A DNA stretch of 42,111 nucleotides from Robiginitomaculum sp. (GTDB lineage: Bacteria > Pseudomonadota > Alphaproteobacteria > Caulobacterales > Maricaulaceae), in assembly GCA_016765135.1 (NCBI GenBank), contig JAESQN010000004.1, forward strand, positions 1-42,111, in the 5' to 3' direction. The notes under the pieces are model-generated. The model was not told where the DNA came from. It saw nothing but the letters and a program-made list of their open reading frames with translations, and made no database searches. Below, in pieces: positions 26,495-35,275 of this stretch; the first letter of the stretch is position 1; each line of letters opens with the position of its first letter. Both the position numbers and the translations under genes were made by a program.

Positions 26495-26716
26495 GTGGAC
26501 GCAAACGGAATAAAAAATAGATCATTACAAACAGATTTAATGCGCAACACGGCAGAAACGTTACGAGGAATTGCTTGTATGGATGATCGCGCCTTGAAAG
26601 AAATTAGTAATATTGTGCACCAAATTGATCAATTGGCCAATGAAATGGAGGGACGTATTAGTGAAGAAACCGACACAACGGCGCGCCGAATACCGCCGAA
26701 TCTAACCATCGTCTAG
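26495..26716 (+). CDS. 73-residue hypothetical protein
   Basis: A small soluble protein starting at GTG with GGGAGG six bases before it. The sequence is largely helical and charged, with a central heptad-like segment (LKEISNIVHQIDQLANEMEG), so a small helical or coiled-coil protein is likely. It has a good promoter upstream and faces away from the TetR gene, which could regulate it. No recognisable family. Confidence 0.6.
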   Translation: MDANGIKNRSLQTDLMRNTAETLRGIACMDDRALKEISNIVHQIDQLANEMEGRISEETDTTARRIPPNLTIV

Positions 26717-26773
26717 GGCTCTCATCATTTAGGACAGAGCACTGGTTTTACAAGAAGCAGGCTTCGCACTCGC

Positions 26774-27268
26774 CTATTCTCTTTTCATGGTGATTTGCAT
26801 TCCGGTGCCGTCAGCCTGGACGGTCAGGGTTTTCTTATCCAGAACTATTATGGTTGAAGTTGATGTGCCCTGGGCTTGCATTTGTTGCGCAAATATTGCG
26901 CCAAAATCAGGCATGCCGGAAATCTTCTCTTTCATTTTAATGTCGGCACTAGTGATGATTTCGCTTAACTGCTCACCCTGAATTGCCCAGCTTGCTTCCG
27001 CATTGAAAGACATTTCTATGGTTTGCGGCAACATGCTGCCACTTAACGTAATATCTGCGCTGGAGCTTGAAGTGCGGTCTTCTGCGTACGCGGTTTTTAG
27101 GTTGGCAAAGGTTACAACCATGCCGCTTTGCGACATCACCATCGGTTCGGTCGCTTGCCATTTCCCAACAATTAACTGATCCGCAGGGGGTTTTGTGCCG
27201 CTATTGCCGCAAGCACCTAAAAGCATGAGCACAAATACGGTCAAAGCGAAAAGTAAAAATCGTTTCAT
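26774..27268 (-). CDS. Hypothetical lipoprotein
   Basis: About 164 aa, signal peptide with lipobox LLGAC (modified Cys about residue 20), then a GNSG linker. The mature part begins VGKWQATEPMV, as in small lipocalin-like or beta-barrel lipoproteins, and is rich in Ser, Thr and Met with alternating strands. ATG 27268 gives a clean signal peptide. A start 12 bases earlier is possible. It is the last gene of a five-gene minus-strand run and follows the GST by 37 bases. Confidence 0.75.
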   Translation of the reverse strand: MKRFLLFALTVFVLMLLGACGNSGTKPPADQLIVGKWQATEPMVMSQSGMVVTFANLKTAYAEDRTSSSSADITLSGSMLPQTIEMSFNAEASWAIQGEQLSEIITSADIKMKEKISGMPDFGAIFAQQMQAQGTSTSTIIVLDKKTLTVQADGTGMQITMKRE

Positions 27269-27305
27269 GTGGGTCTCCATTTAGAATATTAAGTCCTGAG
27301 CCTGC

Positions 27306-28016
27306 CTATTCGCCTTTCGTCACAAGCATTTTTCGGGCATTTTTCTTAAATTCTTCTTCGTTCTCCGCCTGGGACCGCATGCGTTCTTCCAGATTATAGG
27401 GCACATTAAGTCCTGCAATAGCTGCGGGGCGTTTGGCAATCAGGTCGACCCAGCGGCCCAAATGCTCGAAAGGTTCAATATCCACACCAGACCAAGCATG
27501 GGTGCGCACCCAACACCAATTGGCGATATCGGCAATAGAATAATCGCCCGCCAGGTATTCATTATCCGCCAACCTTCTGTCCAAAACCCCAAATAAACGC
27601 GCACTTTCATTTTGGTAACGCTCAATGGCGGGCTGAATTTTTTCTGGAAAATAGCGGTAAAACACATTGGCCTGTCCCATCATCGGGCCAATACCGCCCA
27701 TTTGAAACATCAACCATTGTATAACCCGTGAGCGCCCTTGAATCTCCGCAGGCAAAAGCATGCCGGTTTTTTCGGCCAGATAAATCATCAAAGCACCGCT
27801 TTCAAACACCGCAAAACCGTCGCCGTTTTCATCTTTGACATCATGGTCAACAATAGCAGGAATACGGCCATTGGGGTTGATTTTGAGAAATTCCGGCTTT
27901 TTTTGATCTCCGGTGGAAATATCAATGGCGTTAACTTTGTAATCAAGCCCCATTTCTTCCAAAGTCACACTGGCCTTCCAGCCATTGGGGGTGGCGGCGG
28001 TATAAAGGTCGATCAT
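27306..28016 (-). CDS. Glutathione S-transferase (YghU/Nu-class-like)
   Basis: A 236-aa cytoplasmic GST. The N-terminal thioredoxin fold contains [18 protein letters not shown] and [14 protein letters not shown] (cis-Pro with [11 protein letters not shown]), and an all-helical C-terminal domain follows. The [13 protein letters not shown] start is that of the Nu-class/Ure2-like proteins, which bind two glutathiones and reduce peroxides or disulfides. The start is ATG 28016. It follows the histidine kinase gene by 39 bases and may be co-transcribed. Confidence 0.92.
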   Translation of the reverse strand: MIDLYTAATPNGWKASVTLEEMGLDYKVNAIDISTGDQKKPEFLKINPNGRIPAIVDHDVKDENGDGFAVFESGALMIYLAEKTGMLLPAEIQGRSRVIQWLMFQMGGIGPMMGQANVFYRYFPEKIQPAIERYQNESARLFGVLDRRLADNEYLAGDYSIADIANWCWVRTHAWSGVDIEPFEHLGRWVDLIAKRPAAIAGLNVPYNLEERMRSQAENEEEFKKNARKMLVTKGE

Positions 28017-28055
28017 ATTTGGCTCCTGAAATAGTCTTTAGAATAATTTATCCGC

Positions 28056-29465
28056 TCAAGGCTTTACCATCGATAGGCTTAGCACAAATATGGTGCCGCT
28101 TTCACTGGTATTTTGCAAGACCAGATTACCGCCCTGTGCGCGGGCAAGTTCGCGGGATATGGTCAAACCGAGGCCTGTGCCCCCTTTATTGGCACCACTG
28201 GTAAAAGCCTTGAACAGGCTTTTTTGTATATTAGATGCAATGCCTGGCCCGGTATCGCTAATTTTGAAACTAGCCTTATCGTCGATAATTTCTACATCAA
28301 CATGCAGGGCAGGCGCTTCACTTTTCTGCATGGCCTCCAGGGCATTGCGAAACAAATTGTGAAATATCCGGTAAGTGTGATCTGGATCCACCATGACGCC
28401 AAGATTGGTATCTACCTTGTTTTTGAACTTGATCGTTTTGAGTGTTGATTTGTATTCCTCCGTAGCATCCGCCGCCGCTTCCCCGATAAGGGCGGCTATG
28501 CGCACGGGTCTAAGCTCCGGCTTTTCTTCAACACTCTGGGAAAATGACAAGGTCGCTTCGCACAGTTTCACACCCCGACCTACTGCCCGCACCAGACGCT
28601 CCCCCATACCTCTGACCCGTTCGTCCGGATCGTTGGCCAACCGGTCGGAGATCAACTGGGTTGAGGTCAACACATTGCGCAAATCATGATTTATCTTGGC
28701 CATGGCCATGCCCAATGTGGCCAAGCGTTCTTGTTGTTTAAACGCCGCTCTAACCCCGATTTTCATATCGGAAAACTGCCGCTCCAACTGGCCAATTTCA
28801 TCTTTCCGGAGTGAAAGCCTATCTTGACCTGGCGCAACACGTTTGTGCGGTTCTTGACGAAAACTGGCCAAGCCGCGGGCCAGCTTGCGGATGGGCTTGA
28901 CGATAATTAGCGATAGCGCCGCGTAAATCATCAATCCGGTCAAAACAGAAATCGCCAGCGACCACAACAATATACGCTTGGAATAGTCATGCATTGCTTG
29001 CTTGAGAGCGCGTTGTGGCACCAAAACCTCCAGCGCCTCGACACCATCAACCGTTGGAACCGAAAGGATACGGATATAGGCATGCCCGTCGCCAAAAAAA
29101 TCCTGAAAACTGTCCAAAAATAATGGTAGTCTGCGTTTGGCACGCAAATCCACCGTAATGATTTTCACATCTCCAGGCGGCATACCCAACACGACTTGGC
29201 TCATGCCGCCGCGTTTTTGCACGACCATGGACACATCCGTGTCTTGCATGTAACGCTCGCTGAGCATAGCGCCGCCTTCATAATTAGGGACGCCCTCAAT
29301 GGCCAATGTCAACAGTCCGGCCGACTTTGCCCGCTCCGTCAACCAGGTTTGGCGATATATGGCAGCGGACGGGATAAAGATCAGCAATTCCGCGACCAAG
29401 ACAAATATAATTGTCCAGACCAATAGCTTGCCAGACAGTTTACCTATGAAAAAGTTTTTCAACAT
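28056..29465 (-). CDS. Membrane sensor histidine kinase
   Basis: A 469-aa two-transmembrane sensor kinase. TM1 is about residues 13-35, TM2 about 171-192, with a periplasmic domain between and a HAMP region after. The dimerisation helix has phosphoacceptor H260 in KINHDLRNVL. The catalytic domain shows the N box (FHNLFRNALEAM), G1 (DTGPGIA) and G2 (GTGLGLTISREL). No response regulator is encoded nearby, so it is an orphan kinase. It is downstream of the flavoprotein gene by 22 bases and may sense the same redox or envelope condition (inference). Confidence 0.93.
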   Translation of the reverse strand: MLKNFFIGKLSGKLLVWTIIFVLVAELLIFIPSAAIYRQTWLTERAKSAGLLTLAIEGVPNYEGGAMLSERYMQDTDVSMVVQKRGGMSQVVLGMPPGDVKIITVDLRAKRRLPLFLDSFQDFFGDGHAYIRILSVPTVDGVEALEVLVPQRALKQAMHDYSKRILLWSLAISVLTGLMIYAALSLIIVKPIRKLARGLASFRQEPHKRVAPGQDRLSLRKDEIGQLERQFSDMKIGVRAAFKQQERLATLGMAMAKINHDLRNVLTSTQLISDRLANDPDERVRGMGERLVRAVGRGVKLCEATLSFSQSVEEKPELRPVRIAALIGEAAADATEEYKSTLKTIKFKNKVDTNLGVMVDPDHTYRIFHNLFRNALEAMQKSEAPALHVDVEIIDDKASFKISDTGPGIASNIQKSLFKAFTSGANKGGTGLGLTISRELARAQGGNLVLQNTSESGTIFVLSLSMVKP

Positions 29466-29487
29466 GCTGGCAGGCTAACCTGATTAC

Positions 29488-30912
29488 CTAGTGAAATCTA
29501 GCCATGATGCTGGCCAATTTTCTGGTTTTGGGTGAAAATACTGCTTCGGTGTACCAAGAAGACGCGGCCCGCTTCACTGCTTCTGAGCGGGTTGGGTAGG
29601 GCGAAATCATTTTGGTTAAATGGATGATTTTCATTTTATTGCCCATGGCCATGCTAACAAGGTGGATGATTTCTCCGGCCCCTTCGCCGACGATTGATGC
29701 ACCCAATATTAAACCGTTCTTACGCGCAATGATTTTAACCTCCCCTTTGGTGGAGCGCTCGGCAATGGCCCGATCGTTTTCCGCAAATTCGAAATGCACA
29801 ACACGTACATCTTGGTATTTGCCCCGTGCCGATTTTTCACTAAGACCAATAGAGGCTAGCTCAGGCTGGGTATAAATAGCCGCTGGCATGGCATTTGTCT
29901 CGGCGCTGGCCTTGAAAAACGGTACGAAATAAAAGTTTTTGATGATGACAGATGCATGCTGCCCTGCCGCGTGGGTCAGACCACCGCGCCCGGACACATC
30001 CCCCACCGCATATACCCGCTTGTTGGACGTGCGCAGGGTTTTGTCGGTAACAACACCGCCCCGTCCGGTGGTGATCCCCGCCGCTTCAAGGTTCAAGCTT
30101 GCAATTGCAGGTCTCCGCCCGGCCGCGACCAATAAATGCGAGCCTGTGAGCGTGGAACCGCCCTCTAAATCTATAGCCACACCTGTTTTCGTTTTGCGGA
30201 TCAGCTTTGTGTTGACGGGCGCGTGAAAAATTACGCCCTCGTCTTTGAGCGCGTCGATCAAAACCTTAGCATGTTCTGGCTCGGAACGATCAAGCGGTTT
30301 GGCAATATCTATGATTTCAACTTTACTGCCCAAGCGCCGAAATGCCTGACCCAATTCCAGACCAATGGGGCCAGAGCCGATGATCAGTAAATGTTTGGGC
30401 AGCTCGTCAATAGTAAAAATAGTTTCATTGGTGATAAAAGGTGTGTCTTTAAGGCCCGGGATTGGCGGAGCCGAGGCCCGGCTGCCCGTAGCAATAATAA
30501 TCCGCTTGGCGCGAGTGATAGTGGTCTCGGACCCCACGGTGTTGGCATCTATAAAGCTGGCCCGCTCGCGGATCACCGTACAGCCCAGACCCTCAAAGCG
30601 TTCCTGGGAATCTACCGGGGCGATAGTTTCGATAACCCCTTTAATATGGGCCTTGACCTGAGCAAAATCGACCTTGGCTTTGGCCGGAGCAATACCGAAC
30701 GGGCCGCCCGTACTAAATGCATGGGCATGCTTGCCTGCTGCAATCAGCGCCTTGGACGGTACACATCCATGGTTGAGGCAATCTCCACCCATGTCTTCGG
30801 CTTCATACAAGACAACCGATCGTCCCAATTGAGCCGCACCGGATGCGATGGACAGACCGCCTGCTCCTGCGCCAATTATACATATATCTACATTATATTC
30901 AGTCTTGGACAT
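29488..30912 (-). CDS. Mercuric-reductase-like pyridine nucleotide-disulfide oxidoreductase
   Basis: A 474-aa FAD/NAD(P)-dependent enzyme of the class I disulfide reductase family. The FAD motif is ICIIGAGAGGLSIASGAA. The redox-active pair is in GGDCLNHGCVPSKALI, and the NAD(P) motif LLIIGSGPIGLELGQAFRRLGSKV is present. The C-terminal interface includes HLTKMISPYPTRSEAVKRAA. It lacks an N-terminal HMA domain and the C-terminal cysteines of true mercuric reductases, so the mercury substrate is doubtful. It is encoded after a TVP38-type membrane protein, a common pairing in bacteria. A strong GGGAGG is ten bases before the ATG. Confidence 0.93.
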   Translation of the reverse strand: MSKTEYNVDICIIGAGAGGLSIASGAAQLGRSVVLYEAEDMGGDCLNHGCVPSKALIAAGKHAHAFSTGGPFGIAPAKAKVDFAQVKAHIKGVIETIAPVDSQERFEGLGCTVIRERASFIDANTVGSETTITRAKRIIIATGSRASAPPIPGLKDTPFITNETIFTIDELPKHLLIIGSGPIGLELGQAFRRLGSKVEIIDIAKPLDRSEPEHAKVLIDALKDEGVIFHAPVNTKLIRKTKTGVAIDLEGGSTLTGSHLLVAAGRRPAIASLNLEAAGITTGRGGVVTDKTLRTSNKRVYAVGDVSGRGGLTHAAGQHASVIIKNFYFVPFFKASAETNAMPAAIYTQPELASIGLSEKSARGKYQDVRVVHFEFAENDRAIAERSTKGEVKIIARKNGLILGASIVGEGAGEIIHLVSMAMGNKMKIIHLTKMISPYPTRSEAVKRAASSWYTEAVFSPKTRKLASIMARFH

Positions 30913-30968
30913 ACGACCTCCCTACATTTTTTCTTGATTGTTCTTTTGGTTTTTCTTTTAGTTTTATT

Positions 30969-31763
30969 CTAAGTTTTCTTCTTGGCAAATTTCTTATAAG
31001 CCACGGGTATCATGGACAAAAGGATCAGCCCGACGATGGGTAATATGACGGCCGGACGAAACATCAGGCCAGACAGAGGTACATCCCCGCCCGCCGCCAA
31101 CGCATCACCAATACCGTTACCAACGCTGACATAGACCAAACTACCCGGAACAATGCCGAACAAAGTGGTCAAAACATAATTGCGGACTTTAACATCAAAC
31201 AATGCGGGCACTATATTGACAATAAAAAACGGGAAAATCGGCACGAGACGCAGAATAAATAAATAGGACAGCTCGTTTTCTTTCAGCCCCTTTTCAAATT
31301 TGCGCATAAATGGCCCGGCTTTGGCCGCCAGGCCCGTTCCTAAAGCAGAGCGAGCAATGAGAAAAATAACCGTCGCACCAATTGTTGCGCCGACCACTAC
31401 GGCTGGCGTGCCTGTTGTGACGCCAAATAAGAAACCTCCGAAAATGCTGAGAAAACCAGCACCCGGTACAGAAATAGCCACCAGAACCGCATATAGGGCC
31501 ATAAACCCGACAATGGCTATAATGTAATTATCTGCCACAAAACCCTTCAAAAACTCTTGATTGTCACGCAAGGAATCCAGACTGATATATTTAGGGCCGC
31601 CAAGGGCAAAAAACGCGGCGAGCGCAGCCAAAATTATAACCAGAGGTAAAAACCGCCTTAATTTTGATTTGGGCTTTGCTTTAGGTATAGGGGCATTTTT
31701 GTTGTCAGAATTATTGCCAGATGCATTATCGGACGCTTCATCAATCATGTTATCAGGTTCCAT
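30969..31763 (-). CDS. TVP38/TMEM64-family membrane protein
   Basis: A 264-aa DedA/SNARE-associated-like integral membrane protein. The cytoplasmic N-terminus (1-35) is charged and disordered, and five or six hydrophobic segments follow. The diagnostic region includes ISVPGAGFLSIFGGFLFG with its glycine motif, and FILRLVPIFPFFIVNIVPALFDVK after the re-entrant helix. It ends in KKFAKKKT. The family is linked to lipid scrambling or membrane-potential maintenance. It is first in the run TVP38, flavoprotein, kinase, GST and lipoprotein, all on the minus strand. Confidence 0.92.
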   Translation of the reverse strand: MEPDNMIDEASDNASGNNSDNKNAPIPKAKPKSKLRRFLPLVIILAALAAFFALGGPKYISLDSLRDNQEFLKGFVADNYIIAIVGFMALYAVLVAISVPGAGFLSIFGGFLFGVTTGTPAVVVGATIGATVIFLIARSALGTGLAAKAGPFMRKFEKGLKENELSYLFILRLVPIFPFFIVNIVPALFDVKVRNYVLTTLFGIVPGSLVYVSVGNGIGDALAAGGDVPLSGLMFRPAVILPIVGLILLSMIPVAYKKFAKKKT

Positions 31764-31829
31764 GCTATGTTCTTTCGATATATTGAATAAGTTGTATAAG
31801 AGCGTTTACGCGCCAGTCAGTAGGTGTTT

Positions 31830-32057
31830 TTAAACTAGGTCTGCCCCACCGCTATGTGGCATCATTTGGGGCACAAACTGTATGCCGAGCGGTGGGGCAG
31901 AGGGGATACCCGCCGCCAATGCACTAGCCGTAGAGAGGGGGATTACGGAAAGTGGCACGGCGGCGGGAATAGGGGAGGTAGACGCAGGTACAAGTGCGGA
32001 TACAAAAACCTTTGCAAACAAAGCCTTGATCGGTATTACTGTAAACACTGTGCGCAT
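31830..32057 (-). CDS. Possible small Ala/Pro/Ser-rich protein
   Basis: A 75-codon frame starting ATG 32057 with GGGAGG five bases upstream. The product begins MRTVFTVIPIKALFAK, has a hydrophobic ALVPAS stretch that could be a signal cleavage site, and then low-complexity Pro/Ala/Ser. It may be a small secreted protein. The opposite strand also has long frames, so this could be chance in a 533-base gap. Confidence 0.35.
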   Translation of the reverse strand: MRTVFTVIPIKALFAKVFVSALVPASTSPIPAAVPLSVIPLSTASALAAGIPSAPPLGIQFVPQMMPHSGGADLV

Positions 32058-32195
32058 ATGCGCCTCCCAAACCATTCGACCGTAGCTATAACAACAATTT
32101 TTATGTTTTCACTTCAAGTCCGTTCACAAAGGCGTGCAGTGTTCGTGGGTATGTAATTCCGCCTCCTATTTCCCATCTGTATTCATCCTTATGGG

Positions 32196-32224
32196 TTGAC
32201 TTGGCTTTTATAGGCATCTAAGTA
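32196..32224 (+). promoter_or_regulatory. Weak candidate promoter for rpmH
   Basis: TTGACT at 32196-32201 is followed 17 bases later by TAAGTA, a poor -10. It lies about 75 bases before the rpmH start, where a strong ribosomal promoter is expected. Only the -35 is convincing. Confidence 0.3.
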
Positions 32225-32296
32225 CGCCTCCTTGAATTTATTTGGCGCAACAACGCTCAAAACCGCAGTAATACCCTATTATAAAGTGAGACCGAT

Positions 32297-32431
32297 ATGA
32301 AACGTACATTTCAACCCTCCAAAATTGTCCGCAAACGCCGTCACGGCTTCCGGTCGCGTATGGCAACAAAAAATGGTCGCTTGGTTCTAGCCCGTCGCCG
32401 GGCTAAAGGGCGCAAACGCCTGTCCGCCTAG
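32297..32431 (+). CDS. rpmH: 50S ribosomal protein L34
   Basis: A 44-residue, extremely basic protein starting [15 protein letters not shown] and ending AKGRKRLSA, with the L34 core [23 protein letters not shown]. It is a structural component of the large subunit. It lies just before rnpA, with seven bases between, the near-universal rpmH-rnpA order. Confidence 0.97.
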   Translation: MKRTFQPSKIVRKRRHGFRSRMATKNGRLVLARRRAKGRKRLSA

Positions 32432-32438
32432 GACATCT

Positions 32439-32783
32439 ATGACAAGGCCCAGTAACAAGCTCGGAAAGCTGAAAAAGCGTTCCGAGTTTTTGTATGTCAG
32501 AAACGGGCGTTATCAGGCCCGCCCAGCAGTTGTTGTACAAATGCGTGAAAACCCCAAACATAGTGAGAATATGCGCGTCGGGTTTACCGCCACCAAAAAA
32601 ATCGGCAATGCTGTGATACGCAACAGGTGTAAACGCAGATTAAGAGAACTGGCAAGAGCCTTCTTGCCAATACACGGCAAGCCTGGGTTTGACTATGTGT
32701 TTATTGCGCGTGCCAAAACCGCCGACGCCAAATGGGAAAATTTACGCCAAGATGTTGAGAAAGCGCTTTTAAGACTGGCGTAA
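32439..32783 (+). CDS. rnpA: Ribonuclease P protein component
   Basis: A 114-aa protein subunit of RNase P, which with the M1 RNA processes the 5' ends of tRNAs. It contains the basic RNR signature (NAVIRNRCKRRLREL) in the right place and FTATKKIGNAVIRN. It lies between rpmH and yidC. The small membrane-insertion factor gene yidD, often found next, is not present: only about 50 bases separate rnpA from yidC. Confidence 0.96.
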   Translation: MTRPSNKLGKLKKRSEFLYVRNGRYQARPAVVVQMRENPKHSENMRVGFTATKKIGNAVIRNRCKRRLRELARAFLPIHGKPGFDYVFIARAKTADAKWENLRQDVEKALLRLA

Positions 32784-32833
32784 ATGCGTATAAAGCCCAA
32801 AACCAAACACACGATCTAAACGAAAGCGACCTC

Positions 32834-34606
32834 ATGGAAGACCAAAAACGATTTGTATTGGCAATGGTACTGTCGGGCCTGATTATGGCAGGGTATTATT
32901 TTTTCTTCGCCAAACCCGCCGCCGAAGAAGCCCGGCGCATGGCGCAAGAAGAAATGGCCGCCACCAGCCAGCAAACTCAGCAGCAAACCGTCACCCCCGT
33001 TGAGCCAGTAGACCGCGCTGAATTGATCGCCACTGGTTCAGCCGGGGGCACACGAATTAAAATCGAAACACCCTCTTATACGGGCTCGTTTTCAACAACC
33101 GGTTCGCGGTTTAACGATCTGCGCCTAAAAAACTTCAACCAAACCATTGATGAAGATTCCGAAAGCGTTATCTTGTTCTCCCCCCAGGGAGCCGACCATG
33201 CCGCCGAAGTGTTTGATAACTGGGTCCGCCAAGGCGGCGGCACGGGTGTGGATGCAAATTGGGGTGTGGTGAGCGGAGATGTGCTTACCCCTACAAGCCC
33301 GGTTACACTAAGATATGACGGCGACGGATTTAACGTCCAGCGCGTTATCAGTGTTGACGAGGATTATCTATTCACCCTAGACGATACGGTCACCAACACA
33401 TCCAGTCAGGAAATATCCTTGGTACGTAAAGGCGCGGCCCGGCAATACGGGCTGCCCAATGACTTGACCAATTTCCCGTTCATCCTGCACGAGGGTGCCA
33501 TTGCCGTAACTGATAAAACCAAAAAAGATATAAATTACAAATCTTTGTCCAAGAAAAAATCCGTGACCGAAGACGGTGAGGCCGGTTGGATCGGGCTAAC
33601 CGACCGATATTGGTTATCCGCCGCAATTGCACCGCCCGGACAGCAAATGCGCGCCACATTCAGTTACAAAAACTTAAACGGCAAAGACGTTTATGAGGCC
33701 GGGTATGACCTGGCACCAATGGTGTTAAGCCCAAACATCTCTATTCAGTCCACAGGCTATATTTTCGCCGGGGCAAAATCCCACAGCTTGCTTGAAAATT
33801 ACATGGACACGAAAGGCATTGCCCGCCTGGATTTGGCCGTTGATTATGGCAGGCTTGGCATTTTAACCAAACCCATGTCCTGGGGCCTGACGAAGCTTGG
33901 TAATATTACGGGCAATTTCGGCGTTGGTATTTTGTTGATGACGCTAATTTTGAAACTGGCACTGTTTCCTCTCAACAACAAAGCCTATTCGTCCATGGCC
34001 AAAACTCGTGCCTTACAGCCCAAATTGAAAAAACTGAAAAAGCGTTACGGTGACGACCGCATGAAGATGCAGCAAGAAACTATGGCCTTGTACAAAAAAG
34101 AAGGCGTTAGTCCTGTGGCTGGTTGCTTGCCGATGATCCCGCAAATGTTCATTATCTTTGCCTTGTATAAATCATTGTTCATCACATTTGAGATGCGCCA
34201 TGCGCCGTTCTTTGGCTGGCTGAAAGACTTGTCAGCCCGCGACCCATTGTCCGTACTTAACGGGTTTGGCCTGTTCCCTTGGGACGGCATCCCGTTTGAG
34301 TTCATGTCGTTTCTTGCCCTTGGGCCATTGGCGTTATTATACGGCATCACCATGGCGATGATGCAAAGCCTGAACATACCGCCAACCGATAAAATGCAGG
34401 CACAGATCATGCAGTGGTTGCCGATACTCTTTATGTTTATTTTGGCACCGTTCGCGGCTGGTCTGTTGTTATACTGGGTATGGAACAATATTCTCACCAT
34501 ATTTCAGCAATATTACATCACCCGCAAGCACAAGGTGGATACGCCGATGGATGCATTCTTCGGCAAAATCTTTGGTAAAAGAACCAAACCTGCCAGTAAA
34601 GAATAA
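32834..34606 (+). CDS. yidC: Membrane protein insertase YidC
   Basis: A 590-aa inner-membrane insertase of the Gram-negative type, with an N-terminal TM (about residues 7-24), a large periplasmic beta-sandwich domain (about 50-340), and five C-terminal TMs carrying the 60KD_IMP core (LMTLILKLALFPLNNKAYSSM, then QQETMALYKKEGVSPVAGCLPM). It inserts membrane proteins with or without Sec. The stop overlaps the next gene's ATG by one base (TAATG), indicating coupling to engB. Confidence 0.97.
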   Translation: MEDQKRFVLAMVLSGLIMAGYYFFFAKPAAEEARRMAQEEMAATSQQTQQQTVTPVEPVDRAELIATGSAGGTRIKIETPSYTGSFSTTGSRFNDLRLKNFNQTIDEDSESVILFSPQGADHAAEVFDNWVRQGGGTGVDANWGVVSGDVLTPTSPVTLRYDGDGFNVQRVISVDEDYLFTLDDTVTNTSSQEISLVRKGAARQYGLPNDLTNFPFILHEGAIAVTDKTKKDINYKSLSKKKSVTEDGEAGWIGLTDRYWLSAAIAPPGQQMRATFSYKNLNGKDVYEAGYDLAPMVLSPNISIQSTGYIFAGAKSHSLLENYMDTKGIARLDLAVDYGRLGILTKPMSWGLTKLGNITGNFGVGILLMTLILKLALFPLNNKAYSSMAKTRALQPKLKKLKKRYGDDRMKMQQETMALYKKEGVSPVAGCLPMIPQMFIIFALYKSLFITFEMRHAPFFGWLKDLSARDPLSVLNGFGLFPWDGIPFEFMSFLALGPLALLYGITMAMMQSLNIPPTDKMQAQIMQWLPILFMFILAPFAAGLLLYWVWNNILTIFQQYYITRKHKVDTPMDAFFGKIFGKRTKPASKE

Positions 34607-35268
34607 TGGGTGAAAGTACCGACAATCCAGACATAGAATTCCACATTGAATTGGGGCGGCGTCTGTTCGCTCGCCCGGTTGACTTTGTCAAAAGCGTGGT
34701 GGGGCTGGAACACCTACCGGACGCGACTTTGCCAGAAATTTGCTTTGCCGGACGCTCTAATGTTGGCAAATCGTCTTTGATCAATGCCCTGTGCAACCAA
34801 AAAGGATTAGCGCGGGCTTCCAACACGCCGGGGCGAACCCGCGAGCTGAATTATTTCAATATGTCAGATCGACTTTATTTGGTCGATTTGCCAGGCTACG
34901 GATATGCGAGAGCTTCCAAAACCGACATTGCTCACTGGACAAAATTGACGCGGGATTTCTTGCGGGGCCGCGCCCCCTTGCGCCGGATCTTCGTATTGAT
35001 CGACAGCAGGCGCGGCATTATGCAAGCGGATGTGGAGGTCATGGCCATGCTCGACGAAGCGGCGGTGACTTACCAAATTATCCTGACCAAAACCGACAAG
35101 CTGAAAAAAGGCCAGCTTGAGAAAACTTTAGAGGCGAGCCAATTAAAAATCGCCAAACGCCCGGCGGCCCATCCTGATGTTTTAGTTACATCTGCCGAGA
35201 AAAAATCCGGGCTTGATGTGCTAAGAGCTGAAATTGTCAGTTTGGCTTTGCCAGAAACTGGGCTATAG
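34606..35268 (+). CDS. engB: Ribosome-biogenesis GTPase EngB/YihA
   Basis: A 220-aa TRAFAC-class GTPase. G1 P-loop is [10 protein letters not shown]2/G3 are [11 protein letters not shown] and [10 protein letters not shown]4 is TKTDK, and G5 is VTSAEKKSG. It acts in late large-subunit ribosome assembly. It is translationally coupled to yidC and followed by argB. Confidence 0.96.
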   Translation: MGESTDNPDIEFHIELGRRLFARPVDFVKSVVGLEHLPDATLPEICFAGRSNVGKSSLINALCNQKGLARASNTPGRTRELNYFNMSDRLYLVDLPGYGYARASKTDIAHWTKLTRDFLRGRAPLRRIFVLIDSRRGIMQADVEVMAMLDEAAVTYQIILTKTDKLKKGQLEKTLEASQLKIAKRPAAHPDVLVTSAEKKSGLDVLRAEIVSLALPETGL

Positions 35269-35275
35269 GCACATC

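Larger units (their letters stand above)
31764..32296. other. 533-base gap between the TVP38 gene and rpmH
   Basis: Apart from the small minus-strand frame and a candidate rpmH promoter, I see nothing definite here. Plus-strand frames of 67-100 codons overlap the small minus-strand frame and lack ribosome sites. No tRNA, hairpin terminator, or recognisable RNA was found. Confidence 0.6.

Noticed and set aside
31854-32156. Plus-strand frames of 67-100 codons upstream of rpmH
   Set aside because: No ribosome sites, and the composition looks like the complement of a low-complexity minus-strand frame.
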